Positions 35,224 through 43,653 of a DNA stretch of 64,000 nt are shown here, piece after piece; position 1 is the first letter of the stretch, and each line of letters opens with the position of its first letter. Position numbers and translations under genes: made by a program. The DNA comes from Polynucleobacter sp. AP-Ainpum-60-G11 (GTDB taxonomy: Bacteria > Pseudomonadota > Gammaproteobacteria > Burkholderiales > Burkholderiaceae), in assembly GCF_018688375.1 (NCBI RefSeq), contig NZ_CP061318.1, positions 434,001 through 498,000 on the forward strand, read 5' to 3'. Under the pieces are notes generated by a model. That model was not told the origin of the DNA and ran no database searches. It saw only the letters and a list, made by a program, of their open reading frames with translations.

Positions 35224-36356
35224 TGATGAAAAGAACAATGACCCTGAGCAATCTTAAAAAGCAAGCGCTAGCATTGCTATGCATTGGAGCTATGTCTACT
35301 AACTGCTTTGCGGATCGCATTAAAGATTTTGCTGATATTGCTGGCCAACGTTCGAACCAATTAGTAGGTTACGGTTTGGTTGTTGGTTTGGATGGTACTG
35401 GTGACCAAACAACACAGACCCCATTTACATTACAGAGCGTCTTGCAAATGATTGGTGTTTTGGGCGTAACCATTCCTCAGGGCGGTGGTCAAACTCAGCT
35501 ACGTAATACTGCTGCTGTCATGGTGACTGCAGATTTTCCAGCGCTGGCACGTCCAGGTCAGCAAATTGATGTGACAGTTTCATCCCTAGGTAATGCAACC
35601 AGCCTTAAGGGCGGTACTTTGGTAATGACCCCGTTAAAAGCTGCAGATGGTCAGGTTTATGCTCAAGGTCAGGGAAATATTGTGATTGGTGGTGCAAGAG
35701 CTGCCACTGGCGGAGCTGCAACATCAGTAAACCACTTGAACGCAGGTCGCATCCCATCGGGCGGTTTGATTGAAAAAGCCGTACCTTCACTGCTTGCAGA
35801 TGAATTCTTACAAATCGACTTACATCGCGCTGACTTTGCTTTAATGCAAAAAACTACCGAGGCCATTGGCAGAAGATTTGGTTTAGGTACTGCGCTGCCA
35901 GTAGATGCAAGATCATTGAATGTCCGCGTTCCTGTGGAGCCATTGCGCAGAACAGCATTTATGGCCGCTCTACAAGATTTAGATGTGCAAATGGTAAGTG
36001 GTCCTGCTAGAGTGATTTTGAATTCACGCTCTGGATCAGTGGTGATGAATCAAGCGGTCCAGTTATCGCCATCAGCTGTAGCCCATGGCAACCTGACCGT
36101 AAAAGTACAACAGAGCCCAACAATTAGTCAGCCATTACCATTTAGTCGTGGGCAGACGGCAGTTGCCTCGCAAGATACTGCGACGATTAGCGATAGTGGA
36201 AAAGAAAATAGCTTGATTTCTGTGCCACCAGGAGCATCCTTGGATCAGGTTGTAAAAGCACTCAATATGCTTGGTGCAACGCCTCAGGATCTGATTTCCA
36301 TCTTGCAATCATTGAAGTCTGCAGGTGCCCTGAGGGCGGAGTTAGAGGTCATCTAA
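35223..36356 (+). CDS. flgI: Flagellar P-ring protein FlgI
   Basis: 377 aa from ATG 35223 (a second ATG is at 35226). Signal peptide ending NCFA, then RIKDFADIAGQRSNQLVGYG, GLVVGLDGTGDQT and TPLKAADGQVYAQGQG, all FlgI signatures. It forms the periplasmic P ring. The open frame upstream inside flgH is not used. The stop overlaps flgJ by one base. Confidence 0.96.
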   Translation: MMKRTMTLSNLKKQALALLCIGAMSTNCFADRIKDFADIAGQRSNQLVGYGLVVGLDGTGDQTTQTPFTLQSVLQMIGVLGVTIPQGGGQTQLRNTAAVMVTADFPALARPGQQIDVTVSSLGNATSLKGGTLVMTPLKAADGQVYAQGQGNIVIGGARAATGGAATSVNHLNAGRIPSGGLIEKAVPSLLADEFLQIDLHRADFALMQKTTEAIGRRFGLGTALPVDARSLNVRVPVEPLRRTAFMAALQDLDVQMVSGPARVILNSRSGSVVMNQAVQLSPSAVAHGNLTVKVQQSPTISQPLPFSRGQTAVASQDTATISDSGKENSLISVPPGASLDQVVKALNMLGATPQDLISILQSLKSAGALRAELEVI

Positions 36357-36799
36357 TGAGCGCTATTAACGCCATCACGCCATCGATCGATCAGGGTAGT
36401 GCGAGGATTATTGCCAATGGCAATTCCACACCAGCAATGGCCACTAATGAGGAAAAGCTCAAAAAAGCAGCTCAAGGTTTTGAGCGTACATTAATACGTC
36501 AAATGCTAAGCACCGTGCGCAATACGAATTTGCGAGGGGCTGAAGAGCAAAGTAGCGCCTCAAAGTCCTATCTCGAGATCATGGACGATCACATGGCTGA
36601 CATGCTGTCTAAGGGTCAGGGAATGGGTTTTGGCACCAAAATGGCTGAGCAACTCATTCAGCAGGCTAATGCTGGAAAGCTAATCGGAAACGGCGAAATA
36701 GCCGTTAAACCATTAAATGCACCAAGAGAAACGCCAGTCTCCGCAGAAACTCTCAAGTCACTCCAGAGGCCAGATGGCTTTCTTGGCGCACCTAAATAA
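36356..36799 (+). CDS. flgJ: Flagellar rod-capping protein FlgJ, single-domain form
   Basis: 147 aa with only the rod-binding domain (AAQGFERTLIRQMLSTVRNT, YLEIMDDHMADMLSKGQGMG). The C-terminal glucosaminidase domain found in most beta- and gammaproteobacterial FlgJ (about 310 aa) is absent; the gene ends normally and flgK follows 13 bp later, so this is not an obvious truncation. A separate peptidoglycan hydrolase must open the wall for the rod. I see no lytic transglycosylase in the window; only an M23 peptidase at 45446. Confidence 0.9.
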   Translation: MSAINAITPSIDQGSARIIANGNSTPAMATNEEKLKKAAQGFERTLIRQMLSTVRNTNLRGAEEQSSASKSYLEIMDDHMADMLSKGQGMGFGTKMAEQLIQQANAGKLIGNGEIAVKPLNAPRETPVSAETLKSLQRPDGFLGAPK

Positions 36800-36812
36800 G
36801 TAAAGGCTCAAT

Positions 36813-38927
36813 ATGGGAATCTATTCCTTAACCGATTCAGCAATGGCTGGCTTGAATATTGCTCAAGCGGGAATTTTGACGACTTCACAAAACGTAGCTG
36901 GTACCAGCGTTGAGGGTTACTCACGCCGTAATGCCAATGTCATCATGGATTCATTAGCGCCAAATTCATTGATGCTCAATGGGTCGAGCTTTGCAGTTGA
37001 GGGTTTTACACGTCACTACTCATCCCTCATTGGTTCGCAACTTTTAATTCAGCAATCTAAATCAAGCTATTCAGATACATTGGTTCAGTATACGAATTCA
37101 GTGGACAGTTTGGTTGCTGATAAATCAACAGGCCTAAATACCGCTATTAGTAATTTCTTTAATGCGATGGGTGCTTACGCAGCAGACCCAACGAATAAAG
37201 CGATGGCCGGTGCTATTACAGGCACTGCAAAAGAGGTGGCTCAGCGCATGACGGGTATGAGCACTTTAGTGAATCAGATTCAGAGTGACGCGCGAACTGC
37301 GCTGACTGATACGGTTGCTCAAGTAAATACCATTTTGCCGGCACTAGCGGGGATTAACCAAAAAATTGTTGATGGCAATAGCCCTGGCGTTAGTGCACCT
37401 TCAGCGGATCTATTAGATGAGCGCGATCGCTTATTAAGCCAATTGCAGCAGTTAGTTGGTGGTCAAAGCTTAATCAATTCTGATGGCACAGCAACACAGT
37501 TAGTAGCTGGCATGCCACTGGTTGAAAGGGCTATAGCAAATAAGGTCACTATTAATGCGGACCAAGAGCATGTTGCCTTAACTTTTAATTTGCAAAATGG
37601 GCCAACTAAAGGCGTACTTACCACTGTTCAAACTTTAGATGGTGGTCAGGCTGGCGCCTTGCTCGAGCTCAGTAATAACTTTGTACCTACAGTGCAAAAA
37701 CGTCTCGATACGATTGCCATGGGATTGGTTAAGGTCGCCAATAGTGCGGCTCAAACAAGTTCAGGCTTGGCTACTAATTTGGCAATCTTTGGATTTAAAG
37801 TTGCAGATAAAACCTATTCAAGTTTGGCGACCAATGATCTATCTGGAAATTTGCCAACGATTGAAAGCGAAAATGATTTATTAGATCTCTATAGCAGTCT
37901 AGGTAATGCCATATCTTCCAACAGTGCAGTAAAAGTTGGAACTAGTGTTGGCGCATATACGAGTATTAGTTCCTTAACGGCAGGAACCAATACTTTGGCT
38001 GGTGATTACACGTTAACCAAGGTAGGTACAAACCAGCTCAACATTTCCAATAGTTCCGGTAAGAATCAAACGGTTTCTTTGATCACCAGTGTTTCAGGTG
38101 GCCTTCAGACAGTTGATTTCAATCAATTGGGCATCACATTGCAGCTAGAAAACTCTAGTTCAGCCTTGAGCGCGGTCAGCTCTAGTAGTGTTATTAAAGA
38201 TGGGGCTGCACTTGGGGCACAGACAATTTCCAATATGGCAGTGGAAAATAATGTCCAATCTGGTACTTACACATTTAGCTCAAGTGGGGATGAGGTTACT
38301 TTGACTAGTAGCAATGGCGGTAGTCAAACTATTACCGTTTCTGCTGGCTCAGTCGCTGGTCAAACCTTAAACTTTGATCAGATGGGCATATCATTTAAGG
38401 TAGCTGGTTCAGCAGCTGAAACCGCTAACACGATTGCATCAAACCTCAATACCAACACAATTACTTTAGTAAATGCCGAGGACTCACAAGCCGCCATTGC
38501 TGCAGCTTTAGATGGCCTGAAAGTGAAGGTCAGCGGCATGAGCAATCCTTTGGTGAATTATGGTTTTAGTGCTGCTAACTTTATCTCTCTAGCGCCTACT
38601 AATTTTGCTAGTTATTACAATGGCAACACACCACTGATTACTTCTGAGAAAGCGAATGCTACTCAGCAGATGAGCGTTGTATTTGGTAGCTCGATCTCCA
38701 ATTTAGTAAATGAAGTTGGCGTTCAAGTTGCAACTTGGAAGAATGGTCAAAAAGCAGATACAGTGGTGCTTGCCAATTTAAAGGCTCAAAGAGACTCTGT
38801 ATCTGGTGTGAACTTGGATGAAGAGGCTGCTAATTTATTGAAATACCAGCAGCTATACACCGCCTCAACGAAAGTGCTGCAGGCAGGCAATCAAATGTTC
38901 TCAACCCTTTTATCCATCATGAACTAA
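36813..38927 (+). CDS. flgK: Hook-filament junction protein FlgK (HAP1)
   Basis: 704 aa, larger than the ~550 aa of enteric FlgK. N-terminus QAGILTTSQNVAGTSVEGYSR and C-terminus SGVNLDEEAANLLKYQQLY are conserved. The middle contains two copies of a beta module (about 37975-38190 and 38240-38450) with DYTLT/TYTFS and VDFNQLGIT/LNFDQMGIS, related to the modules in the FliC centre. It joins hook and filament. Confidence 0.95.
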   Translation: MGIYSLTDSAMAGLNIAQAGILTTSQNVAGTSVEGYSRRNANVIMDSLAPNSLMLNGSSFAVEGFTRHYSSLIGSQLLIQQSKSSYSDTLVQYTNSVDSLVADKSTGLNTAISNFFNAMGAYAADPTNKAMAGAITGTAKEVAQRMTGMSTLVNQIQSDARTALTDTVAQVNTILPALAGINQKIVDGNSPGVSAPSADLLDERDRLLSQLQQLVGGQSLINSDGTATQLVAGMPLVERAIANKVTINADQEHVALTFNLQNGPTKGVLTTVQTLDGGQAGALLELSNNFVPTVQKRLDTIAMGLVKVANSAAQTSSGLATNLAIFGFKVADKTYSSLATNDLSGNLPTIESENDLLDLYSSLGNAISSNSAVKVGTSVGAYTSISSLTAGTNTLAGDYTLTKVGTNQLNISNSSGKNQTVSLITSVSGGLQTVDFNQLGITLQLENSSSALSAVSSSSVIKDGAALGAQTISNMAVENNVQSGTYTFSSSGDEVTLTSSNGGSQTITVSAGSVAGQTLNFDQMGISFKVAGSAAETANTIASNLNTNTITLVNAEDSQAAIAAALDGLKVKVSGMSNPLVNYGFSAANFISLAPTNFASYYNGNTPLITSEKANATQQMSVVFGSSISNLVNEVGVQVATWKNGQKADTVVLANLKAQRDSVSGVNLDEEAANLLKYQQLYTASTKVLQAGNQMFSTLLSIMN

Positions 38928-38938
38928 GGAGATAGGTA

Positions 38939-39808
38939 ATGACAGTTCGATTTAGTTCAAATCAAGTTTTAGATTCTGGTGTGCAGGGCATGGATAACGC
39001 TTTAGCGGATGCTATGTCATGGAACCGGAAGGTGACCACTGGTAAGCAGTATGCCCAAGCCTCTGATAATGCTTACGCAGTTTCCAGGGGTGTGCGCTTG
39101 GATTTTGATATTTCACGCCTAGATATGTTCAAGGCTAATCAAAATTTTGTAGCTAGCTCTCATGCCAATGCCCAAACGCAAATGGATAGCTTGGTGAATG
39201 AAATGAATAGCTTAAAGCAGCTACATGTTCAATCACAGAGTGGCGCTTTAAATCCAACCAATTACAAGGCCTTAAAAGTCCAGGCTGAGCAGATTTTGAT
39301 TGCCATGAAGCAGCAAATGACGGCAAAAGACGGAACTGGCAACCCGATTTTTGGGGATACCGTGAATCAAGTCCAGATTGAGCCTAATGTCATGGTTGAG
39401 TCTGGGGTTAAATTTACCGATGCATTTGGGTCGGACGGGGATTTAGCCCACCCTGAAAATAGCCAGATGTACCTCAATATTCAGAAATTTGTCACTTATT
39501 TGGACGAAAAAGCCCAAAATACAGGTTTCACGACTCAAACAGCAGATCAGGTGTCAGCGGGCCTAAATACCTCGTTTGATCAGTTGACCATGGCCGAGCA
39601 GCGTAGCGGTGGGATAGCTGCCCAGGTCGATAATGCCAAATCAGCCATGTCGGCATTTGGGGTTCAAATGGCGGCCGCTCAGTCCGCACTTTTAGATACT
39701 GACATGGCAGCAGCCACAGCGTCTTATACTAGAGCCCAAACCTTGTTAAACGCTGCCCAGGCAATGTTTGCTAGACTGCAACAAAGTAACTTATTTTCAA
39801 AACTATAA
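38939..39808 (+). CDS. flgL: Hook-filament junction protein FlgL (HAP3)
   Basis: 289 aa flagellin-like protein. It has RFSSNQVLDSGVQGMDNALADA at the N-terminus, the VTTGKQYAQASDNAYAVSRG region, and a C-terminal helix LDTDMAAATASYTRAQTLLNAAQAM. An AAGGAG Shine-Dalgarno precedes ATG 38939. It sits directly before motA. Confidence 0.93.
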   Translation: MTVRFSSNQVLDSGVQGMDNALADAMSWNRKVTTGKQYAQASDNAYAVSRGVRLDFDISRLDMFKANQNFVASSHANAQTQMDSLVNEMNSLKQLHVQSQSGALNPTNYKALKVQAEQILIAMKQQMTAKDGTGNPIFGDTVNQVQIEPNVMVESGVKFTDAFGSDGDLAHPENSQMYLNIQKFVTYLDEKAQNTGFTTQTADQVSAGLNTSFDQLTMAEQRSGGIAAQVDNAKSAMSAFGVQMAAAQSALLDTDMAAATASYTRAQTLLNAAQAMFARLQQSNLFSKL

Positions 39809-39826
39809 AACTGAGTAAATAGAAGT

Positions 39827-40687
39827 ATGAATATACCTATAGGGTGGATTATTGCGCTAGCTTGTGCCCTAGGAGGCTATGCTTTGCATGGCGGTCATAT
39901 TATGGTTTTATGGCAGCCGACTGAGGTTCTGACTATTGTGGGTGCTGCTGTAGGGACGATGATTGCTTCCAACAGCATGATTAACCTGAAGAAGACTTTT
40001 GCAGCGCTGGGCGGAGCTTTTAAGGGTAAGACCAATATCAAACAAATGCACTTAGATTTACTGTGCCTTATGTTTGAAATCCTTCAGAAAATTAAGCGCG
40101 ACGGTTTGATGTCTCTTGAAGGTGATATTGAAGAGCCAGAAGCTAGCCCGCTATTTGAAAAATATCCTCTGATCATGAAAGACCACCACTTGGTGGACTT
40201 TATTACTGATTACCTACGCATGATGCTAGGCGGATCTTTAGATGTGATCCAAATTGAAAGCTTGATGGAGCAAGAGCTAGATGTTCACCATCAAGAAACG
40301 CATATTCCGGTAGCGTCAGTAACCAACGTTGGTGACGGTTTGCCAGCGTTCGGTATTGTGGCGGCGGTTATGGGTGTTGTGCACACCATGGGCTCCATTG
40401 GTTTGCCACCAGCTGAACTTGGTAAGTTGATTGGTGCAGCGTTGGTTGGTACCTTCTTAGGTATTTTGTTGGCATACGCGATTGTTTCTCCAGTAGCTAA
40501 AGTGCTTGAGCAAAATGCAGAAGCAGATACTCGTGCTTATATGGCTGTTAAGGCAATCTTGATTGCTAGCTTGAATAATTTCCCTCCTGCAGCAGCTGTG
40601 GAGTTTGGCCGTAAAGTACTCTTTAGCTACCAGCGTCCAACATTTGCTGAGCTTGATGAGGGTACCAAAGCAGTTAAAGGGAAATAA
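39827..40687 (+). CDS. motA: Flagellar motor stator protein MotA
   Basis: 286 aa with four membrane segments. Stator signatures: GGYALHGGHIMVLWQPTEV, the cytoplasmic charged loop, then GDGLPAFGIVAAVMGVVHTM and AALVGTFLGILLAYAIVSPV. It follows flgL by 18 bp, so it is probably expressed with the flg operon. The proton-type MotA layout is inferred by resemblance. Confidence 0.96.
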   Translation: MNIPIGWIIALACALGGYALHGGHIMVLWQPTEVLTIVGAAVGTMIASNSMINLKKTFAALGGAFKGKTNIKQMHLDLLCLMFEILQKIKRDGLMSLEGDIEEPEASPLFEKYPLIMKDHHLVDFITDYLRMMLGGSLDVIQIESLMEQELDVHHQETHIPVASVTNVGDGLPAFGIVAAVMGVVHTMGSIGLPPAELGKLIGAALVGTFLGILLAYAIVSPVAKVLEQNAEADTRAYMAVKAILIASLNNFPPAAAVEFGRKVLFSYQRPTFAELDEGTKAVKGK

Positions 40688-40692
40688 GCAGT

Positions 40693-41724
40693 ATGGCTAA
40701 GAACGACGCGCCGATTATTGTCATTAAGCGCGTTAAGAAGGGTGGACACGGACATCACGGTGGCGCCTGGAAAATTGCATACGCTGACTTCGTAACGGCC
40801 ATGATGGCCTTCTTCTTGTTGATGTGGGTGCTAGGCTCCACAACAGCAGGAGATCTCGCTGGTATTTCCTCTTATTTTCAAAACCCATTAAGAGTATCGC
40901 TATCTGGTGGCCAAGGTTCCGGCGATGCCACTCGCATCATCAAAGGTGGTGGCGACAATATCTCAAAAACAGTAGGCGAGGAGTCCCGCGCAGATGCTGA
41001 TACTGAACAGCGCCGTATTAGCGATTCTTCAGTTACTGACGTAGAAAATGCTCGTAAAGATAAGACTAAAAATGAGCTAGTCAAAGAAGATATCCAGAAG
41101 AAAATTGAAGCTGATCCTGAGTTAAAAAATTCAAAAGGTCAGGTCTTTATGGATATTAATGCCGAAGGCTTGCGTATTCAGGTAGTGGATGAAAAAGGTA
41201 AACCTTTGTTTAGTAGTGGTGGCTCTGTGCCAAGCGTCTCCGCACGAAGATTATTGCGCATCATTGGTAAATCATTAAAAGAAACTCCTAACCCAATTCG
41301 TATTGAAGGTCACACCGACGCTGCTAAATATGGCAATGGTGAAACAGGCTACACAAACTGGGAGCTTTCAACTGAGCGCGCCAACGTTGCCCGTCGAGAG
41401 TTGATTGCTGGTGGTTTGGACCCTGTTCATGTAGCTCAAGTGATTGGTTTTGCTAACACAGTACCCTTGAATCCTGAAGACTTAAGTGATCCATTGAACC
41501 GCCGTATTTCGATCACGGTGTTAAATAAGAAGCCTAAGCAGGAAGATAAGCCCGTTGTAAGGCCAGTTGAGAAGGTGCCTGACACCTTACCAAAGGGAGC
41601 TCAAGAGATTCCACCAAACCTGCGTGCTCCAGCCCAATTCTTGTCGAAAGATAATGCTCCAAAATCCCCTGCAATGGAGATACCTTCTAAGCTAACCCCA
41701 TCTTCGGATAAGACGGCGAGGTAA
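40693..41724 (+). CDS. motB: Flagellar motor stator protein MotB
   Basis: 343 aa. One membrane segment contains the ion-carrying aspartate D32 in AWKIAYADFVTAMMAFF. The C-terminal OmpA-like peptidoglycan-binding domain reads RIEGHTDAAKYG, NWELSTERANVARREL and NRRISITVL. The Pro/Lys-rich tail is long. It lies five bases after motA. Confidence 0.96.
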   Translation: MAKNDAPIIVIKRVKKGGHGHHGGAWKIAYADFVTAMMAFFLLMWVLGSTTAGDLAGISSYFQNPLRVSLSGGQGSGDATRIIKGGGDNISKTVGEESRADADTEQRRISDSSVTDVENARKDKTKNELVKEDIQKKIEADPELKNSKGQVFMDINAEGLRIQVVDEKGKPLFSSGGSVPSVSARRLLRIIGKSLKETPNPIRIEGHTDAAKYGNGETGYTNWELSTERANVARRELIAGGLDPVHVAQVIGFANTVPLNPEDLSDPLNRRISITVLNKKPKQEDKPVVRPVEKVPDTLPKGAQEIPPNLRAPAQFLSKDNAPKSPAMEIPSKLTPSSDKTAR

Positions 41725-41728
41725 GGCC

Positions 41729-42532
41729 TTGTTTAGAGCTTATGGCCTAGCCCTCCTCCTTGTGGCCTCGATTGGCAATTGTGTATACGCATCGGATGCC
41801 AAGACCCCTGCTGTTGATGCCCCTTCAAAACCCCAAAAGTCAGCTCAAGCAAATGCAGGCTCTGAGCCCTTTGTAGGCCCTGCAAGTGAAGCTAGAAAGC
41901 TATACAGACGTTACAAACGCGCTCACGATAAAACGGTAGTGGCGATTGCTTGTGTGCGTGATCCAAAGTGTATTGAGCCTGAGGATGAGGTTCTTCGCCA
42001 TAGCAAAGAGGCTTTAAATATTTTAAATAAGCTGGATGCTCTAGCTGCAGAGGGTGATATTCAGGCGAATTACTATCGAGGTTTAATTGCCTATGAGCGT
42101 GGAAGATATTACGATGCCCAGGCAGAAATCATTACCCATCCAGACTTTATTTTGACGGCAACGGTATACCGACGTTATGCCAAAGAGCAGTTTCTGATTG
42201 CGGAAAAATACTTGAGCGTTCCCGCTAAGGCAATGAACCCCTTCGCTTGTCGTTATATGGGTGATATTTATAGCTCAACTATTTTGGGTTCGCCACGTAA
42301 AGATAAGGCAACTAATTACTATTATTCTGCTGCAATTGGATTTTTAGATCAGGGCAATAAGGTGGATGGCGCCAAAATGTATACCGCCATGAAGGAAAAT
42401 GCAAACCCTGCGGACTCCCGTATTGTTCAAGTCTATGCCAAGTTGCATAATGAAGAGCCTATTGCAAGCTGGAGAAAATTGCCCAATGATGTTGTGCAAA
42501 AATCGCCATCTAAAAAATCACAAGAACATTAA
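41729..42532 (+). CDS. Unknown secreted TPR/SLR-like protein downstream of motB
   Basis: 267 aa from TTG 41729 (GAGG lies about 8 bases upstream), four bases after motB. A signal peptide ends near CVYA; a helical repeat region (about 60-240: EALNILNKLDALAAEGDIQ, NPFACRYMGDIYS) looks like TPR/Sel1-type solenoid. Two cysteines (ACVRDPKCIE) could form a disulfide. I recognise no named family. Its tight coupling to motB suggests a periplasmic motor accessory, by analogy with Sel1-containing MotX. That is inference. Confidence 0.7.
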   Translation: MFRAYGLALLLVASIGNCVYASDAKTPAVDAPSKPQKSAQANAGSEPFVGPASEARKLYRRYKRAHDKTVVAIACVRDPKCIEPEDEVLRHSKEALNILNKLDALAAEGDIQANYYRGLIAYERGRYYDAQAEIITHPDFILTATVYRRYAKEQFLIAEKYLSVPAKAMNPFACRYMGDIYSSTILGSPRKDKATNYYYSAAIGFLDQGNKVDGAKMYTAMKENANPADSRIVQVYAKLHNEEPIASWRKLPNDVVQKSPSKKSQEH

Positions 42533-42559
42533 ATTGGTATTTAACGGAGACCAACGGTC

Positions 42560-42967
42560 ATGAACGAAAAAATTGAACTACTCATGAGATTGCTTAAAAA
42601 AATGCTCTTATGGTTTGTTTTCCCATTGGCTTTACTAATCTTCGTTTTTATTCTGGGTGAACAGTTTGAGGTCGGCAGATTATCTGCAATCGCTAGCTGC
42701 GAAGGCAGTATGAATAATGCAGCATGTATTCGCAGTAAGGGATATTTAGCTAGCTCCCCTTACTATCCTGATTTAGCGCGTCGTTATTTCGCTTCTTATG
42801 CTCGCATGATTGGCGGAGACTTGGGAGCGAGCTATCGTGTAGAGCCTCAGTTACCAGCCTTAAACATCAATAAAGCTGCTGACGGCAATCCCGATGAGGA
42901 TCCAGAAGATGCTGAGGATCCAAAAGCGACCCCTACCAAAGATAAGCTGCCGCCTGCCAAGAAGTAA
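42560..42967 (+). CDS. Unknown small membrane-anchored protein
   Basis: 135 aa. One membrane segment (about 13-34, LLWFVFPLALLIFVFILGEQ) and a periplasmic part with two cysteines (ASCEGSMNNAACIRS), ending in an acidic/Lys-Pro tail (EDPEDAEDPKATPTK). GGAG precedes the ATG. It sits between two TPR/Sel1-like envelope genes after motB. No family recognised. Confidence 0.65.
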   Translation: MNEKIELLMRLLKKMLLWFVFPLALLIFVFILGEQFEVGRLSAIASCEGSMNNAACIRSKGYLASSPYYPDLARRYFASYARMIGGDLGASYRVEPQLPALNINKAADGNPDEDPEDAEDPKATPTKDKLPPAKK

Positions 42968-42993
42968 GCGACAGAAAGATCTAGGGCTTAGAG

Positions 42994-43587
42994 ATGGGCA
43001 ATATTCAATGGCATTCGATCACTCGTTTGCCATTGTTGCTTTTAGTGAGCGTCTTTCTACTGGCTTGCTCTGATTACCAGCGGGCCCGTTCTGCTTATGA
43101 AGCTGGTGAGTACACCAAAGCATTTCAGATTTTTGAGCGTTTATCTCAAGCGGGGGATAACCAAGCCCAATATGATTTATCCCAAATGTATTTGCAGGGT
43201 ATCGGCACACCCAAAAACATAGAGCAGGGGTGGGTCTGGATGAATCGTGCAGCCGAGCAAGGCAACATTCAAGCGATGCTGGAGTTAGGGGTTCGCTATC
43301 AGGCTAGTGCCAGCTTGGAAAATGGTCAGGAAATGGCCTTTCTGTGGTTCCAAAAAGCGGCCAAGGCCGGCAGTCCTGTTGGTCAGTACAACCTAGCCCA
43401 TTTTTATGAATCAGGAAAGCAAGTCCCCGTTGATCTAGTCAAAGCCTATGTCTGGATGACGCTATCCAATAAGGGTGGAAACCCTGCTGCAGCCGCAGAA
43501 ATGAAGGCTATTAAAGCTAGACTCTCGCCAGAAGAGCTGGTCAGCGCAGATCAAATGATCCAGGAAATCAAAAAGACCTTGCCATAA
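42994..43587 (+). CDS. Sel1-repeat lipoprotein
   Basis: 197 aa. Lipoprotein signal with lipobox LLAC near residue 25, followed by Sel1-like repeats (AQYDLSQMYLQGIGTPKN, AMLELGVRYQ, GQYNLAHFYESGKQVP, AYVWMTLSNKGG). Sel1 solenoids scaffold protein contacts in the envelope; the Vibrio stator partner MotX has the same repeats. Its place between motAB and flhB suggests a similar role, unproven. Confidence 0.8.
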   Translation: MGNIQWHSITRLPLLLLVSVFLLACSDYQRARSAYEAGEYTKAFQIFERLSQAGDNQAQYDLSQMYLQGIGTPKNIEQGWVWMNRAAEQGNIQAMLELGVRYQASASLENGQEMAFLWFQKAAKAGSPVGQYNLAHFYESGKQVPVDLVKAYVWMTLSNKGGNPAAAAEMKAIKARLSPEELVSADQMIQEIKKTLP

Positions 43588-43653
43588 GCTTCTCGGGCGC
43601 GAGGCTAAATCGTTTATCCTCAAACTTCAACGAGTGCCTAGACGGAGTGTGTG

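Noticed and set aside
36356..36799. flgJ as a frameshifted pseudogene
   Set aside because: The rod-capping domain is intact, the ORF ends cleanly and no glucosaminidase remnant exists before flgK.
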